Positions 1 through 6,790 of a stretch of DNA of 64,000 bases are shown here, piece by piece. Each line of letters opens with the position of its first letter. The stretch's first letter is position 1. The DNA comes from Stenotrophomonas maltophilia D457 (GTDB lineage Bacteria; Pseudomonadota; Gammaproteobacteria; Xanthomonadales; Xanthomonadaceae), in contig NC_017671.1 in assembly GCF_000284595.1 (NCBI RefSeq), forward strand, positions 4,435,001-4,499,000, in the 5' to 3' direction. The notes beneath the pieces were generated by a model. That model was not told where the DNA came from. It ran no database searches and was given only the letters and a program-made list of their open reading frames with translations. Both the position numbers and the translations under genes were made by a program.

Positions 1-344
1 GCGATACCGATGGTGTAGAAGCCGTGCATCGGATGGCCCATGGGCCAGAGCCCGTTGCTCAGCATGGAAATGCCAAAGACCAACCAGCAGACTGCACCTA
101 CGGCAATCCGCCGGCCGGACTCCCGCCATATCCCGATGGCAAACGCCACGAAGCCCACGCCGGAGCCGAGGGCGGCGATCCTGCCGCAGATGCTTGCAAG
201 CGTGGGCGCCTGCAGCAGCTCGCTGGCGTGCTGCGCAAGCGGGTTGTAGCCCGGCGCGAACAGGGCAGCAACGCTGGTCCAGAACAGGAACCACGGAAGC
301 GGGAGCAGACCCGCAGACAGAAGAAGTCGATTGCGGCGTAACAC
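1..344 (-). CDS. DUF998-like integral membrane protein, 3' part outside window
   Basis: The minus strand is open from the window edge to a GTG start at 344. An AAGGA ribosome binding site lies about nine bases before the GTG, which fixes the start. About 114 residues are visible. They show a basic N-terminus (LRRNRLLL), then a hydrophobic segment at residues 8-30, an FAPGYNPLAQHASEL segment, and further hydrophobic stretches at about 55-75 and 82-100. The pattern of a first helix followed by a YNPLxxxxSEL-like loop is typical of DUF998 membrane proteins of unknown function. The C-terminus is missing because the gene continues beyond base 1. The family call rests on recollection of this loop and is moderate. 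Confidence 0.7.
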   Translation of the reverse strand, partial: MLRRNRLLLSAGLLPLPWFLFWTSVAALFAPGYNPLAQHASELLQAPTLASICGRIAALGSGVGFVAFAIGIWRESGRRIAVGAVCWLVFGISMLSNGLWPMGHPMHGFYTIGI

Positions 345-740
345 GTGCAGTGATCCTTGTAGCGGCCTGCGCCAGTGGGTGGAGTCCGTTCAAACGCCGC
401 AGAACCTTCCTGCTGCGGGCAGGACAGTTCCTGGTGACTACAGCGGTAGTCAGATTCTGCGTGACGGCCCACGGGGTCAATAGGCAGAAAGTCACTCACG
501 CATGGAGGCGAGTTACGCGGCATCCATCAGCGACCGTCGGACCAATGCTGTCGCATTTGCCGCGCCCTACATCTCTGACGGAAGGTTCTGACGACTCCGT
601 TCCAGAAGTGCCGCTGCGCCTAGCACGCCAAGGCTCTCGCCGCTTCAGGTGCTATGCGACAATGCCAAAAGCGTCTCGGGTTTTGGCGGCATTGACCCCT
701 ACCCGTTGGCATTCCGCACAACAGCAGGTAATCGTTACTG
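345..740. other. Intergenic stretch without a convincing gene
   Basis: About 400 bases between the DUF998-like gene and the structured repeat. Open frames here are high-GC shadows with arginine-, proline- and cysteine-rich translations and no ribosome binding site. I see no hairpin array or recognisable promoter. Confidence 0.5.
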
Positions 741-947
741 CGCCACCGTGCATCGGTGGTCGGGACTCGAAAACCCGGATTGCTAGACGTAAGTTTGCGC
801 TTGCCAGCCGGCACCACCGCGCGTGGTGCCGGCTGGCAATCCGTCTGCCGGCTATGGCGGGCGGGGCGTGGGGGCCTCGTGCCCGCCGGCTTTGTCTAGC
901 AACCGGTTTTCGAGCCACGCCCTGTCCGCCACCTTTATCGGTGGCGG
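741..947 (+). ncRNA. Large imperfect inverted repeat with nested hairpins; candidate structured RNA
   Basis: Two arms of about 22 bases, 766-788 (CTCGAAAAC...TTGCTAGAC) and 894-914 (its near-exact reverse complement), could close a long stem. Inside lie a perfect 17-bp hairpin (801-817 with 823-839, five-base loop) and a second GC-rich hairpin (847-862 with 881-890). Outside, each arm carries its own small hairpin: CCACCG/CGGTGG at 743-759 and CCGCCACC/GGTGGCGG at 926-947. The element ends about 18 bases before the ribosome binding site of the gene at 975, so it may be its leader, a separate RNA, or a mobile repeat. I do not recognise it as a named family. The structure is read directly; its expression is inference. 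Confidence 0.55.
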
Positions 948-974
948 CTTCTGCCTGCATGCACGGAGCCCGCC

Positions 975-1331
975 ATGACCACGCCGCACTCCCCTCCCCC
1001 GCGCCCGATCCAGGAAGCGCCGTCACGCGCTCCGAGCCCTGACCCCAACAGCCTCATCGCCATCCTGCACGCCATTGGCGCAGGCGCTGCGGCCGATGGC
1101 CAGCCCTGGCCCGAGCGGTATCATCTACGCAGCCGGCAGATGCAGTTGTCCGACGCCGACTGCGCACTCACCGGCCAGCGCATCGTGCAGGAGATCCTGC
1201 TGGCGGCCGAGCGCACGCGCCAGAACGGTGAGCCCGAGCAGTACGTCGGCGACCGGGTGATGGAGGGGCTGGTGATGGCCGATCTGGCGCTGACCGCCTT
1301 CATCCACGAGCGGATGCGACCCAAGGACTGA
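975..1331 (+). CDS. Unknown small protein, 118 residues
   Basis: The ATG at 975 follows a GGAG at 965-968. The protein has a proline-rich N-terminus (residues 1-25) and then a soluble, mostly alpha-helical part with SDADCALTGQRIVQEIL and a terminal GLVMADLALTAFIHERM helix. No signal peptide or membrane segment is visible. I do not recognise a family. Its distinguishing feature is the large nested inverted repeat immediately upstream (741-947), which suggests the gene and the repeat may travel together. A membrane-anchored protein gene follows at 1380 on the same strand after 48 bases. Confidence 0.6.
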   Translation: MTTPHSPPPRPIQEAPSRAPSPDPNSLIAILHAIGAGAAADGQPWPERYHLRSRQMQLSDADCALTGQRIVQEILLAAERTRQNGEPEQYVGDRVMEGLVMADLALTAFIHERMRPKD

Positions 1332-1379
1332 GCGCACGCTTATGGCGCGGACCTTTCTGCCTGTGTGCGGGGGCGACGA

Positions 1380-1910
1380 ATGAAGATGCACGGCCTGGCC
1401 GCTGCGGTGGTGTGCATCGCAGTGATCGGCGCGATGTGGGTGGAGTGGCCCGAGCCCGCGGGCGATCAGGTGTGGGCCTACCAGAAGCTGCAGCCGGCCG
1501 ATTACCGCCTGCTGCACAGTGATGCACTCGGCTTCGTGACCGCGAAGGCCCACGAGGGTTTTGAACTGCACGCGCGCTATGCCGGGGTAATGTCCTTCGA
1601 GATCCGCTGCAAGGGCGTGCTGGTTATGGAGGTGGAGAACGCGCCCTCGCGCGTGCTGATCCGCATGCCCGCCGATGCACGGTGGCGGGCGCCGGATATC
1701 GAACGGCTGCGCATCAGCTTCGAGCGTTGGCTGGATCTGCACCAGAGCCAGGGGCGATTGCTGGTGGAAAGCGCGGGGCCTTCGTGGGTTGAGGCACGGT
1801 TTGGGCGCTTCAATGGGTTGGTGCTGGATGAGCAGCGGTGTCTGCTTGGGGCGCCGGCGCACCGCCAGGCCGATCCCACCAACGACTTCAGCGCTGAAGT
1901 GCCTTCGTAG
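1380..1910 (+). CDS. Unknown single-pass membrane or exported protein
   Basis: The start taken is ATG 1380; a GTG 15 bases upstream is possible, and neither has a strong ribosome binding site. The 176-residue product begins MKMHG followed by a hydrophobic segment (LAAAVVCIAVIGAMWV, about residues 4-20) that could be a signal anchor. The remainder is soluble with mixed beta/alpha character and no motif I can name. The stop codon TAG at 1908-1910 is followed by hairpin-rich sequence. It lies 48 bases after the unknown gene at 975 and may be co-transcribed with it. Confidence 0.55.
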   Translation: MKMHGLAAAVVCIAVIGAMWVEWPEPAGDQVWAYQKLQPADYRLLHSDALGFVTAKAHEGFELHARYAGVMSFEIRCKGVLVMEVENAPSRVLIRMPADARWRAPDIERLRISFERWLDLHQSQGRLLVESAGPSWVEARFGRFNGLVLDEQRCLLGAPAHRQADPTNDFSAEVPS

Positions 1911-1986
1911 GCTGACGCCTATAGTGGCGCTGCATCTGCACAGTAAGGGGCCGCCCGCCGCTCGATCATCAAGGGCGGCGCCAACG

Positions 1987-2346
1987 TCAGGGGCGGTCTG
2001 TACTGACGGAAACCGAGCCGTCTTCCAGCAGGTGGACGCTTACATATGCGTCTGGCGGAGGTATCCGATCGATCGACGCCCCTGCGGGGAGAATTTCCCA
2101 ACTTGTGATCGGGCCGCAGACTGTCCTATGCACCAAACGGCTGCTATCCAACCCTCGCTTGGCAAGCTCGGCCACAACTACTTCAGGCGGCTGGCGGTCG
2201 AGGCCCTTGTAGGCTGTACACGTCTCTCCCGTCTGGCCAATGGGATACGTTGAACTCTCCACCTCATCCCGGCACCCCGGCAGGCCCATGGCGAGCGAGA
2301 GGGCCATCAGTACTTGCAAGCCGCGAGGGACTTGAAGTGAACGCAT
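1987..2346 (-). CDS. Small lipoprotein, unknown function
   Basis: The reading frame stays open far upstream, but the credible start is ATG 2346. The product is then 119 residues with a short basic N-terminus (MRSLQVPRG), a hydrophobic core and a lipobox ending at Cys25 (GLPGC). The mature part has three further cysteines (TCTAYKG, HRTVCGP) and no recognised domain. It lies just downstream of the mini-Rhs gene and its small membrane protein, on the same strand. It could be an accessory or immunity-like protein of that module, but this is only suggested by position. Confidence 0.6.
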   Translation of the reverse strand: MRSLQVPRGLQVLMALSLAMGLPGCRDEVESSTYPIGQTGETCTAYKGLDRQPPEVVVAELAKRGLDSSRLVHRTVCGPITSWEILPAGASIDRIPPPDAYVSVHLLEDGSVSVSTDRP

Positions 2347-2477
2347 TTTTTCCAGCAGCTGATGTAGAGATGGGCATGCTTTCACTTGCAGCCCGGTGCA
2401 CCTCCCCGCAGAAAGCACAAGTCGCCCATTGGGCGACTTGTTCTCTGGTGCAAACGAGATCACGGAAGGGGGCACGC

Positions 2478-2687
2478 CTATCGCCTTCGACGCGAATTTT
2501 CCCACCACTGCTTCAACGCAAGAAACAGATGAAGGAATAGGAAGATCACCGCGAAGTAGACCCAAATACGCAATCCCGTATGCATAGCGTCCGGGTAATT
2601 GCGGTACGTGAGAACTGCGAAGTAAGAAGCGCCAAAGACCGCAGCGAGAAGCTGAGTGCCTAGGAGGCCTTTCAACAAGGGACTCAT
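2478..2687 (-). CDS. Small two-helix membrane protein; candidate immunity protein of the mini-Rhs gene
   Basis: This 69-residue protein starts at ATG 2687, which overlaps the TGA stop of the upstream mini-Rhs gene (ATGA), so translation is probably coupled. Two hydrophobic segments are visible, about residues 6-27 (GLLGTQLLAAVFGASYFAVL) and 40-60 (RIWVYFAVIFLFLHLFLAL), followed by a basic tail WWENSRRRR. Nothing in the sequence identifies a family. In polymorphic toxin loci the gene directly after an Rhs gene usually encodes the cognate immunity protein, and membrane immunity proteins usually counter pore-forming toxins; that role is inference from position. Confidence 0.65.
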   Translation of the reverse strand: MSPLLKGLLGTQLLAAVFGASYFAVLTYRNYPDAMHTGLRIWVYFAVIFLFLHLFLALKQWWENSRRRR

Positions 2688-3718
2688 TTTTTCTTCTCCA
2701 GGTCCTTCTGTACGACAGTCGCCCCTGCTCCCGCCAGGCCCTGCCCCGCTTGGGACGCCGCGCCCTGGAGTGCCGATTGCCTGGGAATGGCAGTTCCGGT
2801 TGACGCAGTGGCACTTGCCATGTTCGGCCCACCTGGGCCGCGGGATTGACTCAGCCGTTGGAGTGATCCGCGTGCAGCTGGGCCTGCGAAATCACCCATG
2901 GCAACGCCAACCCCGGAGGCTGCCAATCCACCCGCTGCACTGCCAATCGCATTTGAAGCGACGCCCTCCGCCGTGATGGGTTGCCCTTTGATTGCGCTCT
3001 CTGCGGCGGAGCCAGCACCACCCGCCACCGCATTGACCACGGTCTGTATGGCAACCGCACGCCCTACCGAAATCGTGCCGGAACCCACTGCCGCAACGGC
3101 CACTCCACCAGCGCCTCCGGAGACTGAGCCAACCGCAGCAGCAATGCCAGCCTCCACTTTGTCGATAGGCTTATCCGGATTCATGGCTTTTTGGACCGCG
3201 ATGTCTGCGAGGCCGCCCAGGACGGCACCGTAGATGAATGGCATTACTGGAACCCTTCCGTCCGGATCGGTGAAGGAGTACGGATTGCCATAAGCGTAGC
3301 TGTATCGATTGAAGTGTTTCGTGCTTGAATGCGTAGAGATCGGATCCACCGAGAGGAAGAGTCCCAACTGGGGATCATAGTAGCGCTGCTGCATGTAGCT
3401 CAGCCCAGTGGCAGCGTCGCTCACGTGTCCCGTATATCCAGGTCCATCCGCAACCTGCCCGCCAACAACGGCCCCATAGGGTTCGTAGTCATAGCGCTTG
3501 ACCACGTTGCCATTGGCGTCGGTCTCGGCAACCACCGAACCAAGCGCATCGGTATGAATGTAGGTGACCGTCTCGGCACTTGCCGATGGCGTCAGCGCCA
3601 GGCTCATCATTAGTGTGCAACAGAGCCAGGCCCCCACGGAGCCCCGTTCGGGAATGCGCTTCGCCACCCCCAAAAGGACGAGGGAAACACGACGATCAGC
3701 CTCCTCAATCGTTTCCAT
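2684..3718 (-). CDS. Mini-Rhs protein: signal peptide, Rhs-associated core, glycine/alanine-rich C-terminal tip
   Basis: The start taken is ATG 3718, with AAGGGG nine bases upstream; a TTG at 3751 and an ATG at 3727 also exist. The 344-residue protein has an N-terminal hydrophobic stretch ending SASA|ETV (about residue 49). It is followed at once by the last part of an Rhs core: YIHTDALGSVVAETDANG, GYTGHVSDAATGLSYMQQRY, NRYSYAYGNPYSFTDPDG. The long YD-repeat barrel of full Rhs proteins is absent. After the DPDG boundary comes a glycine- and alanine-rich tip of about 190 residues (GGAGGVAVAAVGSG and similar), resembling membrane-inserting polymorphic toxin tips. Such short secreted Rhs genes recur in Xanthomonadaceae. 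The overlapping downstream gene is the likely immunity gene. Confidence 0.75.
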   Translation of the reverse strand: METIEEADRRVSLVLLGVAKRIPERGSVGAWLCCTLMMSLALTPSASAETVTYIHTDALGSVVAETDANGNVVKRYDYEPYGAVVGGQVADGPGYTGHVSDAATGLSYMQQRYYDPQLGLFLSVDPISTHSSTKHFNRYSYAYGNPYSFTDPDGRVPVMPFIYGAVLGGLADIAVQKAMNPDKPIDKVEAGIAAAVGSVSGGAGGVAVAAVGSGTISVGRAVAIQTVVNAVAGGAGSAAESAIKGQPITAEGVASNAIGSAAGGLAASGVGVAMGDFAGPAARGSLQRLSQSRGPGGPNMASATASTGTAIPRQSALQGAASQAGQGLAGAGATVVQKDLEKKK

Positions 3719-4164
3719 TCTCCCCATCCCCTTGAAAGAGCCTTCCAGCAAGATTCCGTCTTCATATCACAGCCCCCGATGGCTGGGGAAGTCACATTGA
3801 AAACCAGTGCGAGTTGACGTGAATCAAGCGGTGGCTGTTGCCACGCTGTTTTTCCAGAAGCATCCATGGTTGCACCACCTGGGATGCCCAAGTGGAATTG
3901 GCGTAGCGCTTGGAAATGCGTGGTCATGTGTAACCGACACCATTCAATTTGAGTAGAACGTCAATTTGAGTAGCATTCCAATTTGAGTAGCACGGCGAAT
4001 TGGCGTCCATCGTTCACTTGATGGCCGAATCTTGTTTCCGCAGAGGAGGAAGGCATGCCCCAACCGTCTGCCGGAATCCCCCTAGCCGCTTCACCAGCAA
4101 TTCCCGATGGTTGGCCGCAGCTCACCTGCCGCATCATCAAGCGCCCGACTGCAGGAATCCACAC
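3719..4164. other. Intergenic region between mini-Rhs and comM
   Basis: About 450 bases. It contains the 5' leader of the mini-Rhs gene and, at 3945-3990, three direct repeats. The remainder (3991-4164) holds an in-frame upstream extension of comM that lacks a ribosome binding site and is not needed. No other gene is supported. Confidence 0.5.
3945..3990. repeat. Three direct repeats of CAATTTGAGTAG at 17-bp spacing
   Basis: Identical 12-base units begin at 3945, 3962 and 3979, so the period is exactly 17. A degenerate fourth unit (CGAATTGG) may follow near 3995. The block is more AT-rich than its surroundings. Iterated ends of this kind occur at the termini of IS21-family elements and as regulator-binding iterons. 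No transposase gene is visible nearby, so a remnant insertion-sequence end is a guess. Confidence 0.6.
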
Positions 4165-5670
4165 ATGAGCCTGGCGCTGGTCCACAGCCGTGCCCGCGCC
4201 GGGGTCGATGCCCCACTGGTGCGGGTGGAAGTGCACCTCTCTGGCGGCCTGCCTGCCACCCAGATTGTCGGCCTGGCCGAGACCAGCGTGCGCGAATCGC
4301 GCGAGCGCGTGCGTGCCGCCCTGCTATGTGCGCGCTTTGACTTTCCGCAGCGGCGCATCACGCTCAACCTCGCGCCTGCCGACCTGCCCAAGGAAGGTGG
4401 GCGTTACGACCTGGCGATTGCGCTGGGCATTCTTGCCGCGAGTGGCCAGGTCGATCCGCAGTCGCTGCTGCAATACGAGTTTCTGGGCGAGCTGGGGCTG
4501 ACCGGCGAACTGCGGCCGGTGGCCGGAGCGCTGCCTGCTGCGATTGCGGCGGCTGATGCCGGCCGCATCCTGGTGGTGCCGCCCGGCAATGCCGCCGAGG
4601 CGGCGCTGGCCGAGCACGCGGATGTGCGCGTGGCGCGCACGCTACTGGAGTGCTGCGCCGGTCTGGGCAATCCGCGCCTGCTGCCGCCCGTGGAGCGCGT
4701 GGACACGACACCGTTGCCCCTACCCGATCTGGCCGACGTGCGGGGGCAGGCGCATGCACGGCGCGCGTTGGAAGTGGCGGCCGCCGGTGGGCACCATCTG
4801 TTGTTGATCGGCAGCCCTGGCTGCGGCAAGACGCTGTTGGCTTCGCGCCTGCCCAGCCTGTTGCCGGATACCGAGGAAGCCGAGGCGTTGCAGCTGGCCG
4901 CGATTGCCTCGGTGAGTGGCGAAGGGCTGGACCCAAGACGATGGCGGCAGCGGCCCTTCCGGGCACCGCACCACAGTGCGAGCGCGGCGGCGCTTGTGGG
5001 TGGCGGCAATCCGCCCTGCCCTGGCGAAATCTCGTTGGCCCATCACGGTGTCCTTTTCCTCGATGAGCTTCCCGAGTGGAATCGAAGTGCGTTGGAAACC
5101 CTGCGCGAGCCGCTGGAGTCCGGCCACATCCGCATCGCCCGCGCGGCACGCAGCGTGCAGTATCCCGCGCGCTTTCAGCTCGTGGCCGCGATGAATCCCT
5201 GCCCCTGCGGCTGGGCCGGTGACCGCAGCAATCGCTGCCTGTGCAGCGACGAGCGTATCAACCGTTACCGTGCGCGGGTGTCTGGTCCGTTGCTGGACCG
5301 TATCGACCTGCATATCAGTGTGGCCCGTATGGACGCAGTGGAGTTGCGGGAGAGCACGCCGCTGGGGGAGCCCAGTGCGGCGGTACGTGCACGGGTGGAA
5401 GCCGCCCATGCCAAGCAGCAGGTGCGTGGCGGGCTCAACGCGCATCTGCCGCCGGCGGCACTGCGGGCCTGTACCCGACTGAGCGAGGCAGATCAGGACA
5501 TGCTGGAACAGGCCATCGAGCGCCTGCAGCTGTCGGCGCGGGCGATGCACCGGATTCTGCGGGTGGCGCGCACGATTGCCGATCTGGCGGGTTGCGAAAC
5601 GATCCAGACGGCGCATCTGGCCGAGGCCATTGGCTACCGGCAGCTGGACCGGGGGAAGGCGAGCACGTAA
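4165..5670 (+). CDS. comM: YifB/ComM-family Mg-chelatase-like AAA+ ATPase
   Basis: The start at ATG 4165 has AGGAA eight bases upstream and gives 501 residues, the usual family length; the frame is open further upstream but without a start signal. The N-terminal ChlI-like domain (about 1-165) is followed by the AAA+ domain with Walker A GSPGCGKT at 216-223 and Walker B VLFLDE near 296-301. A cysteine cluster MNPCPCGWAGDRSNRCLC follows, and a C-terminal domain begins near 400. ComM is a hexameric helicase that extends branch migration during RecA-mediated integration of incoming DNA in natural transformation. It stands alone here, facing a convergent Nudix gene. Confidence 0.93.
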   Translation: MSLALVHSRARAGVDAPLVRVEVHLSGGLPATQIVGLAETSVRESRERVRAALLCARFDFPQRRITLNLAPADLPKEGGRYDLAIALGILAASGQVDPQSLLQYEFLGELGLTGELRPVAGALPAAIAAADAGRILVVPPGNAAEAALAEHADVRVARTLLECCAGLGNPRLLPPVERVDTTPLPLPDLADVRGQAHARRALEVAAAGGHHLLLIGSPGCGKTLLASRLPSLLPDTEEAEALQLAAIASVSGEGLDPRRWRQRPFRAPHHSASAAALVGGGNPPCPGEISLAHHGVLFLDELPEWNRSALETLREPLESGHIRIARAARSVQYPARFQLVAAMNPCPCGWAGDRSNRCLCSDERINRYRARVSGPLLDRIDLHISVARMDAVELRESTPLGEPSAAVRARVEAAHAKQQVRGGLNAHLPPAALRACTRLSEADQDMLEQAIERLQLSARAMHRILRVARTIADLAGCETIQTAHLAEAIGYRQLDRGKAST

Positions 5671-5695
5671 TCGCAGCGGGCAGAATCAGGCCGCG

Positions 5696-6130
5696 TCATG
5701 CGGGCACACGTTCAAAAAGATCCGGCAGCCATTCCGGCTTGAACAGGGAAGCAGGCTGTTCTCTCATCTCTTCTACGCGCCACCATTTCCACGCCCTGAT
5801 CGTGGCATTTTCCTCCTCCGTCCACCCGTCACGCTGGATGTCGGGCTGGTTGGGGCTGCGGACCAGAAAATATTCTTCCAGCCATCGCGCGGGCGTTGAT
5901 CGGGCGACCGCGTAGACGGCATCGCGCTTTTCCAGCCGCACGCCTATCGGCAGATCCAATCCGGTCTCCTCCCTGAGCTCACGCCGTGCGGCGTCCGCAT
6001 ATCCCTCCCCGGGCAGAAGCTCCCCGCCCGGTGTAGCCCAGAAGGGAGCGTGGTGTTCATCGTGATACCGGAACAGCAACACCGCATCCTCAGCAACGAT
6101 CACAAGGCGTGCAGATCGTCTGATTTCCAT
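5696..6130 (-). CDS. Nudix hydrolase
   Basis: The 144-residue protein has a complete Nudix box: Gly36, Glu42, then RELREETGL at 50-58, matching GX5EX7REUXEEXGU, the Mg2+-binding site that hydrolyses a nucleoside diphosphate linked to another group. The strand before it (PFWATPGGELLPGEG) is also typical. The substrate cannot be told from sequence. A tryptophan-rich segment near the C-terminus (IRAWKWWRVEEM) is common in the ADP-ribose/dATP-type subgroup. The gene converges with comM, 25 bases from its stop, and no operon partner is seen. Confidence 0.88.
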   Translation of the reverse strand: MEIRRSARLVIVAEDAVLLFRYHDEHHAPFWATPGGELLPGEGYADAARRELREETGLDLPIGVRLEKRDAVYAVARSTPARWLEEYFLVRSPNQPDIQRDGWTEEENATIRAWKWWRVEEMREQPASLFKPEWLPDLFERVPA

Positions 6131-6223
6131 CGTTTCCCGTCCTTACCAGCCCGCCCCAGAATAGGCCAAAAGCAGGCGGACCAAGAGAAAGCCATCAACG
6201 CGTGTCGATTCCTGGCCAGTGAT

Positions 6224-6613
6224 TCACTTTCCCAGGATGGGCGCCTGTCGCCGGACGGCAACGGACGCCATGCGGCGGCTGACAAGGCCGAAGAGGTCCT
6301 GCAGTTCGGCTGCGCGCTCGGGCGTGCTGTTGCTGCCGAAAAGCACACGCGCCAGCGCGGCTTCACGGGTGTCATGCGGGAACCGCAGGCGGTCCCGGTA
6401 CACCTTCTGGCACACCAGCCAGGCCCGGCGCAGCCCACCGCCGGGCAGCGGGCGGACCACGCGTTCGTAGACCTGCCAGAACTGGTACTCGCCCTGCAGA
6501 TCGATCGCCGGCGCCACGGACAGCGCCTGCCGGGGCCGTCCTGGGCCCCGGATGCCGAACAACGGGGTTCGCGGGTTGTGCTGTGCCATGCCAACAGGAT
6601 GACCCAGCAACAT
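6224..6613 (-). CDS. Unknown protein, 129 residues
   Basis: ATG 6613 is preceded by AAGG with an eight-base gap, which favours it over the internal ATG at 6589. The protein is basic, without signal peptide or membrane segment. It includes LFGIRGPGRPRQALSVAP, a helix LQGEYQFWQVYERVVRPL and RAWLVCQKVYRDRLRFP. I do not recognise a family. It ends 93 bases before the Nudix gene on the same strand, so the two may be co-transcribed. Palindromic GGGTCGGATCC elements lie just upstream. Confidence 0.6.
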   Translation of the reverse strand: MLLGHPVGMAQHNPRTPLFGIRGPGRPRQALSVAPAIDLQGEYQFWQVYERVVRPLPGGGLRRAWLVCQKVYRDRLRFPHDTREAALARVLFGSNSTPERAAELQDLFGLVSRRMASVAVRRQAPILGK

Positions 6614-6682
6614 TGTGGGAACCTTGCGTCGCCGCCAGAAAACCCCTGTTGTTTGCGCAAGGCGGGTTTCTAGGCGGGTTTT

Positions 6683-6778
6683 GGGGGTCAGAGCCCTTTG
6701 CTGCGCAAAGGGCTCTGACCCCGATCACGGGGTGGCTGCGGGGTCGGATCCCTTTGCGCAGCAAAGGGCTCTGACCCC
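6683..6778. repeat. Pair of GGGGTCAGAGCCCTTT-type palindromes
   Basis: A near-perfect palindrome at 6683-6722 (GGGGTCAGAGCCCTTT, loop, its complement) is followed at 6740-6778 by a second with GGGGTCGGATCCCTTT as left arm and GGGCTCTGACCCC as right arm. The same paired arrangement occurs at 39888-39990. The block sits between a TonB receptor's stop and an unknown gene and could act as a terminator or REP-like element. Confidence 0.75.
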
Positions 6779-6790
6779 ACCCTCATCGCC

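Noticed and set aside
741..947. Complete retron
   Set aside because: The inverted-repeat RNA layout is suggestive, but no reverse transcriptase motif (such as YADD) is encoded nearby; the adjacent 118-residue protein is too short and unlike one.
345..1042. Plus-strand frame of about 280 codons over the start of the window
   Set aside because: It crosses the minus-strand membrane gene and the structured repeat, has no start signal, and its translation is arginine- and cysteine-rich without any domain.
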